Position numbers and translations under genes: made by a program | From: Bradyrhizobium sp. CCBAU 051011 | Lineage (GTDB): Bacteria > Pseudomonadota > Alphaproteobacteria > Rhizobiales > Xanthobacteraceae | Reading direction: 5' to 3' | Assembly: GCF_009930815.1 (NCBI RefSeq) | Contig: NZ_CP022222.1 | Span: forward strand, 310,001 to 374,000 | DNA length: 64,000 nucleotides | The notes under the pieces: model-generated | Database searches by the model: none | Told to the model about the DNA's origin: nothing | The model's input: only the letters and a program-made list of their open reading frames with translations | Shown here: positions 50,242-59,270 of the stretch, one piece after another | How the letters are laid out: every line of letters starts with the position of its first letter | How positions within the stretch are numbered: the stretch's first letter is position 1

Positions 50242-50958
50242 CTACCCCGCAATCTTCTGCAGCAACGCCATCAGCGCTTCCGGCGCGGTGACATTCGGCG
50301 AATGGCTGGTGTCGATCTCGTAATAGCTCCAGGCCGCATCCCCCTTCGTCATTTTGGCGAACGGCCCGAACGTGTCGGCCGGCGTGATGCGGGTCGCGTA
50401 GATATAGCTGCGCGGCAAGGTCAGCGGCCCGCCCTGCAGCTTGAATTTTGTTTCAAAGCATTTGATCGGCATGTCGACGCGGCGTGCGCTGAGCCATTCG
50501 ACGTCGGCGGGCGCAGTATCCGGCGGCGTCGGGTTCGGCGGCACGCGCCAGCCGTCGCCGCTCGTTGCGAGCTCCTGCATCCGCGCCCGCGCCGCCTCGT
50601 TCAGGTCGAGCAGCGATTGCCCGCCTTCGGGCACGAAGGCGTCGATATAGATGAGCTGCCTGACCTTGTCGCGGGCGCGGTCGGCGACACCGGTCGCGAC
50701 CATGCCGCCATAGCTGTGGCCGATCAGCACGATGTCGCGCAGGTCTTCATACCTGTTGCCGGCAAGCATGTCCTCGATATGCGAATTGAGATCGATCGCC
50801 GGACTAGCCAGATGCGCGCGCTCGCCAAGGCCGGTGTAGCTCGGCGTGATCAGGCGATGCCCGGCGGCCTGCATCAGCGGATGCATCTTCTTCCAGGCCC
50901 AGCCCGCGGACCATGCGCCGTGACAGACGAGGAAGGTTTTCGAGGGAGTTGCGCTCAT
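50242..50958 (-). CDS. Alpha/beta hydrolase (second of a pair)
   Basis: Hydrolase of 238 aa, paralogue of the 48269-48997 product. HGAWSAGWAWKKMHPL supplies the oxyanion hole, LIGHSYGGMVATGVADR the Ser nucleophile elbow, and YEIDTSHSPNVTAPEALMAL the catalytic His. Start: ATG 50958 gives MSATPSKTFLVCHGAW; the in-frame ORF start at 51177 runs through the repeat at 51049-51152. Substrate unknown; the pair probably arose by duplication with the AraC regulator between them. Confidence 0.9.
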   Translation of the reverse strand: MSATPSKTFLVCHGAWSAGWAWKKMHPLMQAAGHRLITPSYTGLGERAHLASPAIDLNSHIEDMLAGNRYEDLRDIVLIGHSYGGMVATGVADRARDKVRQLIYIDAFVPEGGQSLLDLNEAARARMQELATSGDGWRVPPNPTPPDTAPADVEWLSARRVDMPIKCFETKFKLQGGPLTLPRSYIYATRITPADTFGPFAKMTKGDAAWSYYEIDTSHSPNVTAPEALMALLQKIAG

Positions 50959-51048
50959 CGGACCGTTTCCACCGGGTTGTTGTTGAAGGCTTCGATTGCG
51001 ATAGTACCTGCTAGCTTCGTCGTGTAAACGTCGCTGCAAAATCGTCAC

Positions 51049-51152
51049 TGTCATTCCGGGGCGCATCGAAGATGCGAACTGGGATGTGCGGTTGCACATC
51101 AGAGAATCTCGAGATTCCGGGTCTGGTCCTTCGGACCATCCCCGGAATGACG
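51049..51152. repeat. Palindromic repeat (TGTCATTCCGGGGCGCATCG family)
   Basis: Left GTCATTCCGGGGCGCATCGA and right ATCCCCGGAATGACGGG are inverted copies; interior GAATCTCGAGATTCC palindrome. Same family as 26386-26483 and 35690-35770. It lies between the divergently placed hydrolase and TSUP genes. Confidence 0.82.
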
Positions 51153-51167
51153 GGAGGAAAGAGAAGA

Positions 51168-51911
51168 GTGGACGCATCCACCTACGCCATCTTGTTGGCC
51201 GGCGCGCTCGCCGGCGGTTTCGTTTCGGGTCTCTCCGGCTTTGGCACCGCGCTGATGGCGCTGGGGATCTGGCTCTATATCGTGCCGCCGGCCATTGCCG
51301 TGCCGTTGGTCCTGATCTGTTCGGTTACGTCCCAGATATCGACGCTGCCGTCGATGTGGAAAGTTCTCGACTTCAAACTGGCCTGGCCCTTCGTGGCCGG
51401 CGGTCTCGTGGGCATGCCGATCGGGGTGCTGCTGGTCGAGCGCGCCGACCCGCAACACTTCAAGCTGAGCGTCGGTGTGATGCTGCTGGTATTTCCCACC
51501 GCACTCTATTTCATCCGCAAGCCGATGGCGTTTCGCTTCGGCGGCCGCATAGCCGACGTCTGCGTCGGATTTGCCGGCGGCATTCTCGGCGGCCTTGCCG
51601 GCCTATCGGGCCCGCTGCCGACCCTGTGGGCCAGCATCCGCGGCTGGACCAAGGATCAGCGCCGTGGCGTTTTTCAAATATTCAACGGCAGCGTGCTCGG
51701 CGCCGCGCTCATCCTGCAGATCGCCAGCGGTTTCGTGAAATTGGATGTGCTTTGGCTGGCCATGCTGGCCTTGCCGGGTACCCTGATCGGCGCCCAACTC
51801 GGCATGCGAACCTACCACGCGCTGAACGATCGTAATTTCTACGATGTCGTGCTGGCGTTGCTGTTTATGTCAGGCGTCGTATTGGTATGGAGCAGCATTG
51901 CTCCGAGGTAA
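51168..51911 (+). CDS. TSUP-family membrane transporter (TauE/SafE)
   Basis: Inner-membrane protein of 247 aa with about eight helices and the two repeated halves of the family: LAGALAGGFVSGLSGFGTAL in the first and FAGGILGGLAGLSGPLPTLW in the second. TSUP members move sulfonates, sulfite or other small organic anions. Start: GTG 51168 is chosen because the in-frame ATG at 51147 lies within the palindromic repeat and its codons are atypical. A GGAGGAAAG purine run upstream could serve as the ribosome site. The next gene follows after ~70 bases in the same direction. Confidence 0.85.
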   Translation: MDASTYAILLAGALAGGFVSGLSGFGTALMALGIWLYIVPPAIAVPLVLICSVTSQISTLPSMWKVLDFKLAWPFVAGGLVGMPIGVLLVERADPQHFKLSVGVMLLVFPTALYFIRKPMAFRFGGRIADVCVGFAGGILGGLAGLSGPLPTLWASIRGWTKDQRRGVFQIFNGSVLGAALILQIASGFVKLDVLWLAMLALPGTLIGAQLGMRTYHALNDRNFYDVVLALLFMSGVVLVWSSIAPR

Positions 51912-51984
51912 GCGGCGCATGGCCGCCATGTGCTCCGAGTAGATTGCTGTACGCTCACCGGCAAAGCGGCTAACCAATCGCGTC

Positions 51985-52920
51985 ATGAGCTCCCCTGCTT
52001 CGCGCGAGCGTCTCGGCCTGGTGCTGGGCTTCATCGGCATGGCGATCTTCGGCGGCACGCTGCCGGCGACGCGGATCGCCGTTGCGGAAATTGATCCGAT
52101 TGCACTGACCTCGCTGCGCACCGCGATCGCCGGGCTGTGCTCGCTGGTGCTCCTCCTGGCATTGCGTCGTCCCTTGCCACCCCGTGCGCTGTGGGGGCAA
52201 CTGGTCATTGCGATGCTATGCGTCGCCGTCCTGTTTCCACTCCTGATGTCGCTCGGGATGCAGACAGTCGACGCTTCGCATGGCGGAGTGGTGCTCGGGA
52301 TTTTGCCGATCGCCACCGCGCTCGTCGCCGTCGCCATCACCCACGAACGGCCGAGGCCGCTGTTCTGGATCGCTTCCCTCGCGGGCGCCGCGCTGGTGAT
52401 CGCGTTTTCGCTGCGCGAAGGCGGCGGCGCATTCTCGACCGGAGATCTGCTGCTGTTCGCCGCCGTGGCCGTCTCCGCCATCGGCTATGCGTTCTCCGGT
52501 CGGCTCACGTCGCACATGCCGGGCTGGGAAGTCATAAGCTGGATTCTCGTGATCGGCCTGCCGCTCTCGATCCCCGCCGCAGCGCTGACCCTGCCGCATG
52601 ATGTCGGCCAGATTGCCCTGAAGCCCTGGCTTGGCTTGCTCTATGTCGCGCTGTTCTCGCAATGGATCGGGTTCTTTGCGTGGAACGCCGGCCTCGCAAT
52701 GGGCGGCATCGCGCGGGTGTCGCAGATCCAGTTGCTGCAGCCCTTCGTCACCTTTGCGCTGGCCGCGTTCTTCAACGACGAAACCATCACGCTGCAGATC
52801 CTGCTGTTTGCCGCCGCCGTGGTGGTGACGGTCGCGATCTCGACGCGCACGCGCGGCGGGGCCGCCACGCCCGCACCGCCGCAGCGAGACCGCGAGCCGC
52901 CTCAGCTCGTGGCGTCCTGA
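51985..52920 (+). CDS. EamA/DMT-family transporter
   Basis: Ten-helix drug/metabolite transporter, 311 aa, with two EamA halves: LGLVLGFIGMAIFGGTLPAT at the start of the first and DLLLFAAVAVSAIGYAFSGR at the start of the second. The internal conserved WNAGLAMGGIARVSQIQLLQ is typical of the second half. The C-terminus ends in a Pro/Arg-rich cytoplasmic tail. Its 3' end overlaps the convergent hypothetical gene by 19 bases. Substrate cannot be predicted. Confidence 0.9.
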   Translation: MSSPASRERLGLVLGFIGMAIFGGTLPATRIAVAEIDPIALTSLRTAIAGLCSLVLLLALRRPLPPRALWGQLVIAMLCVAVLFPLLMSLGMQTVDASHGGVVLGILPIATALVAVAITHERPRPLFWIASLAGAALVIAFSLREGGGAFSTGDLLLFAAVAVSAIGYAFSGRLTSHMPGWEVISWILVIGLPLSIPAAALTLPHDVGQIALKPWLGLLYVALFSQWIGFFAWNAGLAMGGIARVSQIQLLQPFVTFALAAFFNDETITLQILLFAAAVVVTVAISTRTRGGAATPAPPQRDREPPQLVAS

Positions 52921-53300
52921 TCCCTGAGCACCGGATGATCTGCCATCAGTTCGGCGCGGCTTTTCTCTGAATGGATAGCCCGAAGCAGCACGCGCGCGGT
53001 CTTCAGATGCTCGACCTTCACGCATAGCCGGATGATCTGGCCGAGCGAGGCGTCACGCATGGCGTCATCGGAGATTTTCGTGGCGATTTCGAGCGTGCAT
53101 TTGATCGCTGCCTGATATCGCGCGGCATCGACGGCCCGATCCTTCTCGGCATGGCGGCCACCGGCCGCCATTTTTTCCGCGATGGCCCCGGCCACAGCGC
53201 AGATGTCGCGGATCCTGTGCGCCGCGGCGATATCGTCCAGCGGCTCGTCGCCGGCAACTTCCCAGATGTCCGGCTGCGGATCTTTTCGAAACCAGCCCAT
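52902..53300 (-). CDS. Hypothetical protein (132 aa)
   Basis: Soluble alpha-helical protein, MGWFRKDPQPDIWEVAGDEP at the N-terminus, with helices such as AVAGAIAEKMAAGGRHAEKD and DASLGQIIRLCVKVEHLKTA. No recognised domain. A GAGAGGG ribosome site precedes ATG 53300; a start at 53354 would add residues across the hairpin. It is transcribed downstream of the ABC transporter (65-base gap with a hairpin) and its 3' end overlaps the convergent EamA gene. Function unknown. Confidence 0.6.
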   Translation of the reverse strand: MGWFRKDPQPDIWEVAGDEPLDDIAAAHRIRDICAVAGAIAEKMAAGGRHAEKDRAVDAARYQAAIKCTLEIATKISDDAMRDASLGQIIRLCVKVEHLKTARVLLRAIHSEKSRAELMADHPVLRDQDATS

Positions 53301-53313
53301 CGCACGAGCCCTC

Positions 53314-53342
53314 TCGATGCCGGAAATATATTCCGGCATCGA
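53314..53342. repeat. Perfect hairpin between the ABC transporter and a hypothetical gene
   Basis: Arms TCGATGCCGGAA (53314-53325) and TTCCGGCATCGA (53331-53342), loop ATATA. It is 14 bases upstream of the hypothetical gene start and 24 bases downstream of the ABC transporter stop. It may be a terminator-like or mRNA-stability element; no T-run follows, so read-through is likely. Confidence 0.7.
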
Positions 53343-53365
53343 GCGGCTCCGCAACAGCGGGCCTC

Positions 53366-55168
53366 CTACTCGGCCGCCGTGATGCGGCCGAACTCGGTGG
53401 CCTGCAGCTCGAACAGGCCGCGATAGATGCCGCCGGGGCGCGTCGTCAGCACGGCATGGGTGCCCTGCTCGACGATCTCGCCGCGGTCGAACACCAGGAT
53501 GCGGTCGAGGCTGCGCACCGTCGACAGCCGGTGCGCAATCACGATCGAGGTGCGGCCCTTCATCAGCCGCTCCATCGCCTGCTGGATCAAGCCTTCCGAT
53601 TCCGAATCGAGGCTCGAGGTCGCCTCGTCCAGGATCAGGACCGGCGCGTCCGCCAGGAACGCGCGCGCCAGCGCGACGCGCTGCCGCTCGCCGCCCGACA
53701 GCTTGACCCCGCGCTCGCCGACCAGCGTGCCGTAGCCTTTCGGCAGCCGCAGGATGAACTCATGCGCATTGGCGAGCCGCGCCGCCTGCTCGATCGCCGC
53801 CATGCTGGCGCCCGGCCTGCCATAGGCGATGTTCTCGGCCAGCGTGCGGTGAAACAGGATCGGCTCCTGCTGCACGATCGCGATCTGGCTGCGCAGCGAA
53901 TGCTGCGTCGCCAGCGCGATGTCCTGACCGTCGATCAGGATCTTGCCGCCGCTGACGTCGTAGAGCCGCTGCACCAGCTTGACGAAGGTGGTCTTGCCGG
54001 AGCCGGAGCGGCCGACCAGACCGACCCGCTCGCCCGCGCGAATCTCCACCGACAGGCCGTCATACAGCGGTGCGCGATGGCCGCCGTAATGGAACGTCAC
54101 GTCGTCGAACACGATGCGGCCGCCCTGGATGTCGATCGGCTTCGCATCCGGCGCATCGGCAATGCCGATCGGCTCGTCATGGATCGCAACCAGCTCCTCC
54201 ATGTCGTTGACCGAACGTTGCAGATTGTTGATGTGCATGCCGACGTCCCGCAGGTAAGCGTGAATGATATAGTAGCTGGTCAGCACATAGGTGACGTCGC
54301 CCGGCGTGGCGCGGCCGGCAATCCACAGCAGGATCGCCCCGCCGATCACGGAGGCGCGGAAGCACAGCAGCACCGCGAGCTGCGCCGTGCTCGTGTAGTT
54401 GTAGCGATACCATGTCCTGCGCACGCGCGTGCGCCACCGGCTGACGACGCCGGCCAGCCGCGCGTCCTCGCGCGCTTCCGCGCCGAAGGATTTTACCACC
54501 GCATTGCAGGTCAGGGCGTCTGCCAGCGTGCCGCCAACCTTGGTGTCCCAGGCGTTGGAGACGCGCGCGGCTGGCGCGATATAGTTCACCGAGAAAGCCA
54601 TCGTCATCGAGACATAGATCACGGTGCCGACCGCAATCACCGCGCCGAGCACCGGCCAGTGCAACCCAAGCAGGATCATCGAGCCGACCAGCACCAATAG
54701 CGAAGGCATCAGCGCCATCAAGATGGTGTCGTTCAACAGATCGAGCGCCCACATGCCGCGCGTGATCTTGCGCACGGTCGAACCGGCAAACGAGTTGGCG
54801 TGCCAGTCGGTCGAGAAGCGCTGCACGCGCGCGAAAGCGTCGCGCGACACGTCCGACATCGTCTTCAGCGTGAACGGCACGATCGCCTGCAGACCGGTCA
54901 GCCGCAGGATCATCGACATAAGGCCCAGCGCGACGATACCGCCGAATGCGACGAACGCAGCATGCCGCGCCGCCGGATCGGAGGTGCCCAGCGTCAGCGC
55001 ATCGACCAGACGGCCGGAGAAGATCGGCATGAACAGGTCGGCCGCGGTCGCGCCGAGCAGTCCGCCGGAGACCACGGCGGCGCGGCCGGGCTGCTGCAGC
55101 CAGTGGCGGAACACGAACGGAATCACCACACGTATAGCGGCGGGACGCTTGTCTTGATGAACGGTCAT
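53366..55168 (-). CDS. ABC transporter, fused permease and ATPase (MsbA/exporter type)
   Basis: Half-size exporter of 600 aa: an N-terminal six-helix domain and a C-terminal ATPase. Walker A VGRSGSGKTTFVKLVQRLYD, signature VKLSGGERQRVALARAFLAD, Walker B LILDEATSSLDSESEGLIQQ, and switch His in VIAHRLSTVRSLD. Homodimer expected. Start: ATG 55168 (MTVHQDKRP); a start 9 codons earlier (55195) is possible. Upstream there is a ~230-base leader with a possible 23-codon ORF. Substrate unknown; sequence fits lipid or drug exporters. Confidence 0.92.
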   Translation of the reverse strand: MTVHQDKRPAAIRVVIPFVFRHWLQQPGRAAVVSGGLLGATAADLFMPIFSGRLVDALTLGTSDPAARHAAFVAFGGIVALGLMSMILRLTGLQAIVPFTLKTMSDVSRDAFARVQRFSTDWHANSFAGSTVRKITRGMWALDLLNDTILMALMPSLLVLVGSMILLGLHWPVLGAVIAVGTVIYVSMTMAFSVNYIAPAARVSNAWDTKVGGTLADALTCNAVVKSFGAEAREDARLAGVVSRWRTRVRRTWYRYNYTSTAQLAVLLCFRASVIGGAILLWIAGRATPGDVTYVLTSYYIIHAYLRDVGMHINNLQRSVNDMEELVAIHDEPIGIADAPDAKPIDIQGGRIVFDDVTFHYGGHRAPLYDGLSVEIRAGERVGLVGRSGSGKTTFVKLVQRLYDVSGGKILIDGQDIALATQHSLRSQIAIVQQEPILFHRTLAENIAYGRPGASMAAIEQAARLANAHEFILRLPKGYGTLVGERGVKLSGGERQRVALARAFLADAPVLILDEATSSLDSESEGLIQQAMERLMKGRTSIVIAHRLSTVRSLDRILVFDRGEIVEQGTHAVLTTRPGGIYRGLFELQATEFGRITAAE

Positions 55169-55329
55169 GGCGTCATCCGGCTGCGCGCAAGGCACACGCC
55201 GGCTCCATCTGAAATGACGGCGCGACGGCCAGAGGCCAGACGCATGCGTCGTTGAAAACTGTCGTTAAGTCGTTGGGAAGCCTGGAAAGATCGGGCGTCA
55301 GTCCCGATCAGGGCCGGCGGAGATCGCGC

Positions 55330-55401
55330 TCAGCAACGCGACCGAAAAACCAGCACGGGCATCGGACGCGAGGACGCGATCTGCGAATACATCGAAATCA
55401 T
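55330..55401 (-). CDS. Possible 23-codon leader peptide upstream of the ABC transporter
   Basis: Small ORF MISMYSQIASSRPMPVLVFR then SRC and stop. A strong GGGGAGA ribosome site lies ~6 bases before the ATG. It lies 161 bases upstream of the ABC transporter start on the same strand, in a 334-base region (55169-55502) without any other gene. This could be a leader or uORF, or chance; no conservation check was possible. Confidence 0.3.
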   Translation of the reverse strand: MISMYSQIASSRPMPVLVFRSRC

Positions 55402-55502
55402 GCAAATCTCCCCGGTGCGAGCGACAATGCCGCTGCTTATAAATGCATCACGGGTGATTTGCAACATGACAAGCGCGTGATCGCGCGTGGTTGCATCTTC
55501 GC

Positions 55503-57086
55503 TCAATGCGCGTCGCCGCCGATCACCGTGGCGGAAGGCTTCTTGAGCGTGAGCACGAGCAGGCTCAGGCCGAAATAGAACACGGTGAGCATGAAGAAGG
55601 CGTCGCCATAGCCCATGACCACGGCCTGGCGGTGCACGATCTGCGACAATTGCTTCATCGCCATCAGCGCGGCATCGCCCATGCCCTGCAGGCGCTGGGT
55701 GAACATGTTGAGCGTCTCGACCGCGGTGGCATTGCCCCAGGTGACGCGGTCGTGCAGGCGGGCGATGTGCAGGTCGGTACGCTCGTTCAGCACCTGGTTG
55801 ATGACGGCCAGGCCCACCGCCCCGCCGAGGTTGCGCGTCAGGTTGAAGAGGCCGGAAGCGTTCTTCACCCGCTCCGGCGCCAGCGTGCCGAGCGCGATCG
55901 TATTGGTCGGCACCATCGCCAGCATGATGCCGGCGCCGCGCAAAATCTGCGGCAGCAGCAATTCGTAGAAATCATATTCCTTGGTGATCCAGGTCATCTG
56001 GTAGGAGCCGAGCGCGAACAGCACCAGGCCGATCGCGATCAGATAGCGCATGTCGTACTTCGCCATCAGCCGCCCGACGATCGGCGCGGTGAGGAACATG
56101 GCGACGCCGGAGACGAACATGGTCTCGCCGATCATCAGCGGGCTGTAGCCGCGCACTTCGGCGAGATAGCGCGGATACATGTAGGTGAGGCCGTAAAGCC
56201 CGATTCCGACGCAGAACGAGATCAGGCAGCCGACGCCGAAATTGCGGTCGGTGAAGGTCCTGATATCGACGATCGGCTCGCGCGCGGTCAGCACGCGCCA
56301 GAAAAAGGCGATGGCCGAGACCGCGCAGATCGCCGCACACACCGCCACCGAGGTGTCTTCCAGCCATTGCGACTGCGGCCCCTCCTCCAGCACATATTCG
56401 AGCGTGCCGAGGAAGCCCGCCATGAACAACAGGCCCCACCAGTCGAAATGATCGAGCAGCGCAAAATTGGGCCGGTCGAAATCGCACAGCATCCACACGC
56501 CGATGGTGATTCCGATGCCGGGAACGATGTTGATGAAGAAAAGCCAGTGCCACGACATCATGTCGGTAATTATTCCGCCGACCGTCGGTCCGATGGTCGG
56601 CGCCAGCGTGGCGACCAGCCCGATGATCGGGCCGACGATGTGAAACTTGGAGCGCGGAAACACCGTGTAGGCGGATGCAAACACGGTGGGGATCATGCCT
56701 GCGCCCAAAAATCCCTGGATCGCGCGCCACAGGATCATCTGCTCGATGGTCGAGGCGAAGCCGCAGAAGAAGCTTGCGACGGTGAAGCCGGAAGCGGAAA
56801 TCGCAAACAACAGACGCGTGCCGAAGGCGCGCGACAGGAAGCCGGAGAGCGGGATCGCGATCACCTCGGCGATCAAATACGAGGTCTGCACCCACGATAC
56901 TTCGCTGGAGCTGGCGGAAAGCCCCGCCTGAATCTGCTGCAGCGACGCCGAGACGATCTGGATGTCCAGGATCGACATGAACATCCCGAACACCATGATG
57001 AGAAACGCGAACAGCCGCCGCGGCGGGACATGGTCATCGGCCGCGGCGTTTATCATCGAAGGCGATGCGGTGCTGGCGTCAGCCAT
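55503..57086 (-). CDS. EmrB/QacA-type MFS multidrug efflux pump (DHA2)
   Basis: Inner-membrane pump of 527 aa, fourteen-helix DHA2 subfamily. LDIQIVSASLQQIQAGLSAS is the DHA2 helix-1 motif, WVQTSYLIAEVIAIPLSGFL motif A region, and GAGMIPTVFASAYTVFPRSK motif C-like (antiporter). Partner is the membrane-fusion protein encoded 49 bases upstream in the same transcript. The TetR gene divergent from the pair probably controls it. Start: ATG 57086; TTG 57092 is also in frame. Confidence 0.93.
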   Translation of the reverse strand: MADASTASPSMINAAADDHVPPRRLFAFLIMVFGMFMSILDIQIVSASLQQIQAGLSASSSEVSWVQTSYLIAEVIAIPLSGFLSRAFGTRLLFAISASGFTVASFFCGFASTIEQMILWRAIQGFLGAGMIPTVFASAYTVFPRSKFHIVGPIIGLVATLAPTIGPTVGGIITDMMSWHWLFFINIVPGIGITIGVWMLCDFDRPNFALLDHFDWWGLLFMAGFLGTLEYVLEEGPQSQWLEDTSVAVCAAICAVSAIAFFWRVLTAREPIVDIRTFTDRNFGVGCLISFCVGIGLYGLTYMYPRYLAEVRGYSPLMIGETMFVSGVAMFLTAPIVGRLMAKYDMRYLIAIGLVLFALGSYQMTWITKEYDFYELLLPQILRGAGIMLAMVPTNTIALGTLAPERVKNASGLFNLTRNLGGAVGLAVINQVLNERTDLHIARLHDRVTWGNATAVETLNMFTQRLQGMGDAALMAMKQLSQIVHRQAVVMGYGDAFFMLTVFYFGLSLLVLTLKKPSATVIGGDAH

Positions 57087-57135
57087 GGTCAACTCGGAAT
57101 ACGCCGGGCGCTTCGCCCAGGGCTTTTAAGAAGAA

Positions 57136-58419
57136 TTAGTTCGGTTGAACCGTCCCGGGCGCGTCGAGGTCCGCTTCGCTGTCGGCGTCGGGCGCGCCCT
57201 CGCGGGTGTCGACGGTGGTGTAGACCGACATGCCGGCGCGCAGCAGGTTCTGCCTGGCGACCTCCTTCGGCACGCGAATGCGAACCGGCAGCCGCTGCAC
57301 GATCTTGGTGAAATTCCCGGTGGCATTGTCCGGCGGCAGCAGCGTGAACACCGATCCCGCAGCGGGCGAAATGCTGTCGACGACGCCGGCGAACTTGCGA
57401 TGACCATAGGCGTCGACCGAGATCTTCACCGGCTGGCCGGGACGGATGCGCTTGAGCTGGGTTTCCTTGTAGTTGGCGTCGATGAAGACGTCATTGAGCG
57501 GCACGATATTGGCGAGCCGCTGCCCGGCCTGGATGAAATCGCCGGCATTGACCAAACGATTGGAAAAAGTGCCGTCGACAGGCGCGCGCACCGCGGTGAA
57601 GGCAAGGTCGCGCTCGGCCTTGGCAAGCTGGGTCTGCAATTCCGCAAGCTGCGCGCGGGCCTCGGCCTGCTGCGCTTTCGTCACCTCGACATTGTCGCGT
57701 GCGGCGTCATGGGCCGCCTGCGCCGACCTCACCGCAGCGACGCCCTGATCGCGGCTGGCTTCTGAGACCTCGAAAGCGGCGCGCGAGGCAAACCCCTTGG
57801 TGCTCAGCGTCTGCTGGCGATCGAAGTCGAGACCGGCCCGCTTCATCGCGGCTTCCGCGGAAGCGAGCTGCGCCTTGGTCTGCTCAACGGCGCTTTCGAG
57901 CGCGGTGACCTGACGGCCGATGCGGTCGATGACGGCCTCTTGCGTTGCGATCTTGCTGCGCGCGGCTTCCACCGCGATGCGATAGTCGCCGTCGTCGATC
58001 CTGAAAATCACGTCGCCGGCGCGAACCAGCGAATTGTCGCGCGGCAGGATCGCCGCGACATGGCCTGAGACTCGGGCGCCGAGCGTGGTGTTGTTGGCGC
58101 GAACATAGGCATCGTCGGTCGAGACATAGAAGCGGCCGACGAGAACGTAGTAGACGCCGTAACCGGCGGCCGCGAGCGCGAGCAAGCCGAGCACGCCCAT
58201 CATGACGAACTTGCGCTTGCCTGGTTTCGCCGGTGCCGCGGCGGCGCCGGCGGGCGACTCAACCGGCTGTTCCGTTACCGGCGCGCCGGGCGCATCCGCA
58301 GAGCGGCGCCTTGCCTCTTCCGCAGCAAGGCGCAGCTGAGCCGCGACGTCGGCTTCATCCTCCGCCGTTTCAGGTCCGGTGCGAACAACGCGCGCGGCCT
58401 GATCTCTCGCTCCGGCCAT
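57136..58419 (-). CDS. EmrA/HlyD-type periplasmic adaptor
   Basis: Membrane-fusion protein of 427 aa that links the MFS pump to an outer-membrane channel. A cytoplasmic N-terminus (VRTGPETAEDEADVAAQLRL) precedes one membrane helix (FVMMGVLGLLALAAAGYGVY). Barrel-sandwich parts: GHVAAILPRDNSLVRAGDV and APVDGTFSNRLVNAGDF; between them a long coiled-coil hairpin with ATQEAVIDRIGRQVTALES. Ends in acidic tail. Starts GTG/ATG at 58422/58419; ATG 58419 preferred. Upstream operator palindrome lies 74 bases before the start. Confidence 0.93.
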   Translation of the reverse strand: MAGARDQAARVVRTGPETAEDEADVAAQLRLAAEEARRRSADAPGAPVTEQPVESPAGAAAAPAKPGKRKFVMMGVLGLLALAAAGYGVYYVLVGRFYVSTDDAYVRANNTTLGARVSGHVAAILPRDNSLVRAGDVIFRIDDGDYRIAVEAARSKIATQEAVIDRIGRQVTALESAVEQTKAQLASAEAAMKRAGLDFDRQQTLSTKGFASRAAFEVSEASRDQGVAAVRSAQAAHDAARDNVEVTKAQQAEARAQLAELQTQLAKAERDLAFTAVRAPVDGTFSNRLVNAGDFIQAGQRLANIVPLNDVFIDANYKETQLKRIRPGQPVKISVDAYGHRKFAGVVDSISPAAGSVFTLLPPDNATGNFTKIVQRLPVRIRVPKEVARQNLLRAGMSVYTTVDTREGAPDADSEADLDAPGTVQPN

Positions 58420-58492
58420 CACCGAGCCTCCCCATAAGAACGCGCAGCACCAGCGAAGCTTCGCGCCGGCACCATCGGGACAAAATGTAGCC

Positions 58493-58513
58493 TTGACCGA
58501 ACGGTTCGGTCAA
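58493..58513. promoter_or_regulatory. Palindromic operator between emrA-type gene and tetR-type gene
   Basis: TTGACCGAACGGTTCGGTCA followed by A: perfect 10-bp inverted repeat with a single central base. It also contains TTGACC, a good -35 hexamer for the TetR gene with TAACCA 17 bases later. Position between divergent genes and symmetry fit a TetR-family operator controlling both promoters. Confidence 0.75.
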
Positions 58514-58598
58514 CATAACCATTCAGGAGTAGACCATAAAGCGAAGGCATCTGCCGGCCTGCATCACGGGTTGAATTCTTTCGCGAGAAGATAAACCA

Positions 58599-59240
58599 AT
58601 GGTTGCACCCACATCAAACTCCATTCACCCCTTGGGCGAGGAGGATAGCGCCAAGCGCCGCCAGATTTTGGATGGCGCGCGAAAGGTGTTCATGGATCTG
58701 GGCTTTGATGGGGCGAGCATGAACGAGATCGCCCGCGCTGCCGGGGTTTCCAAGGGCACGCTTTACGTCTACTTCGCCGACAAGAGCCGGCTGTTCGAAG
58801 CCATCCTCGAGGACGAAGCGCTCGAAAAGGGCAAGATCGCCTACAATCTCGACCCCAAACGCGATGTCGAGACCACCCTGCGGGAATTCGGCCAGACCTA
58901 TATCGGTTCGATATGCCGCCCGGGCGGCGGATCGTCGATCCGCACAGTCATGGCGATCGCCGAGCGGATGCCGGATGTGGGGCGCCAGTTCTACGCGAAC
59001 GTGCTGGCGAAGACGATCAACCGTCTCGCCGATTATCTGCAGGCGCATGTCCGGCCGAACGATCTGGCGATCGACGACTGCCAGCTTGCCGCCGCGCAGT
59101 TCCTGCAGATGTGCCAGGCGACGCTGTTTCTGCCGTTCGTGTTCCAAGCCGAGCCCGCGCCATCGGCGGAGCGCATCGCGCGCGTCGTCGACAGCGCGAC
59201 GCGGATGTTTTTGGCGACGTATCGGGCGAAGCGGGCGTAA
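58599..59240 (+). CDS. TetR-family regulator of the adjacent efflux pump
   Basis: Repressor-type regulator of 213 aa. HTH region GASMNEIARAAGVSKGTLYV followed by YFADKSRLFEAILEDEA is the TetR DNA-binding domain (residues ~35-75). The C-terminal domain includes TetR_C-like helices with SICRPGGGSSIRTVMAIAER. Divergent from the EmrAB-type pair, with the palindromic operator between them. It most likely represses the pump and itself until a drug or metabolite binds. Ligand unknown. Confidence 0.93.
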   Translation: MVAPTSNSIHPLGEEDSAKRRQILDGARKVFMDLGFDGASMNEIARAAGVSKGTLYVYFADKSRLFEAILEDEALEKGKIAYNLDPKRDVETTLREFGQTYIGSICRPGGGSSIRTVMAIAERMPDVGRQFYANVLAKTINRLADYLQAHVRPNDLAIDDCQLAAAQFLQMCQATLFLPFVFQAEPAPSAERIARVVDSATRMFLATYRAKRA

Positions 59241-59270
59241 GCCGCCCGCCCCTTCCTGACGCCAGCTAGT

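Noticed and set aside
55491-57311. 606-codon plus-strand ORF, His/Glu/Arg-rich
   Set aside because: Antisense of the EmrB-type pump. Composition (long H/R/D/E/Q runs, no domain) is the mirror of a high-GC3 membrane gene.
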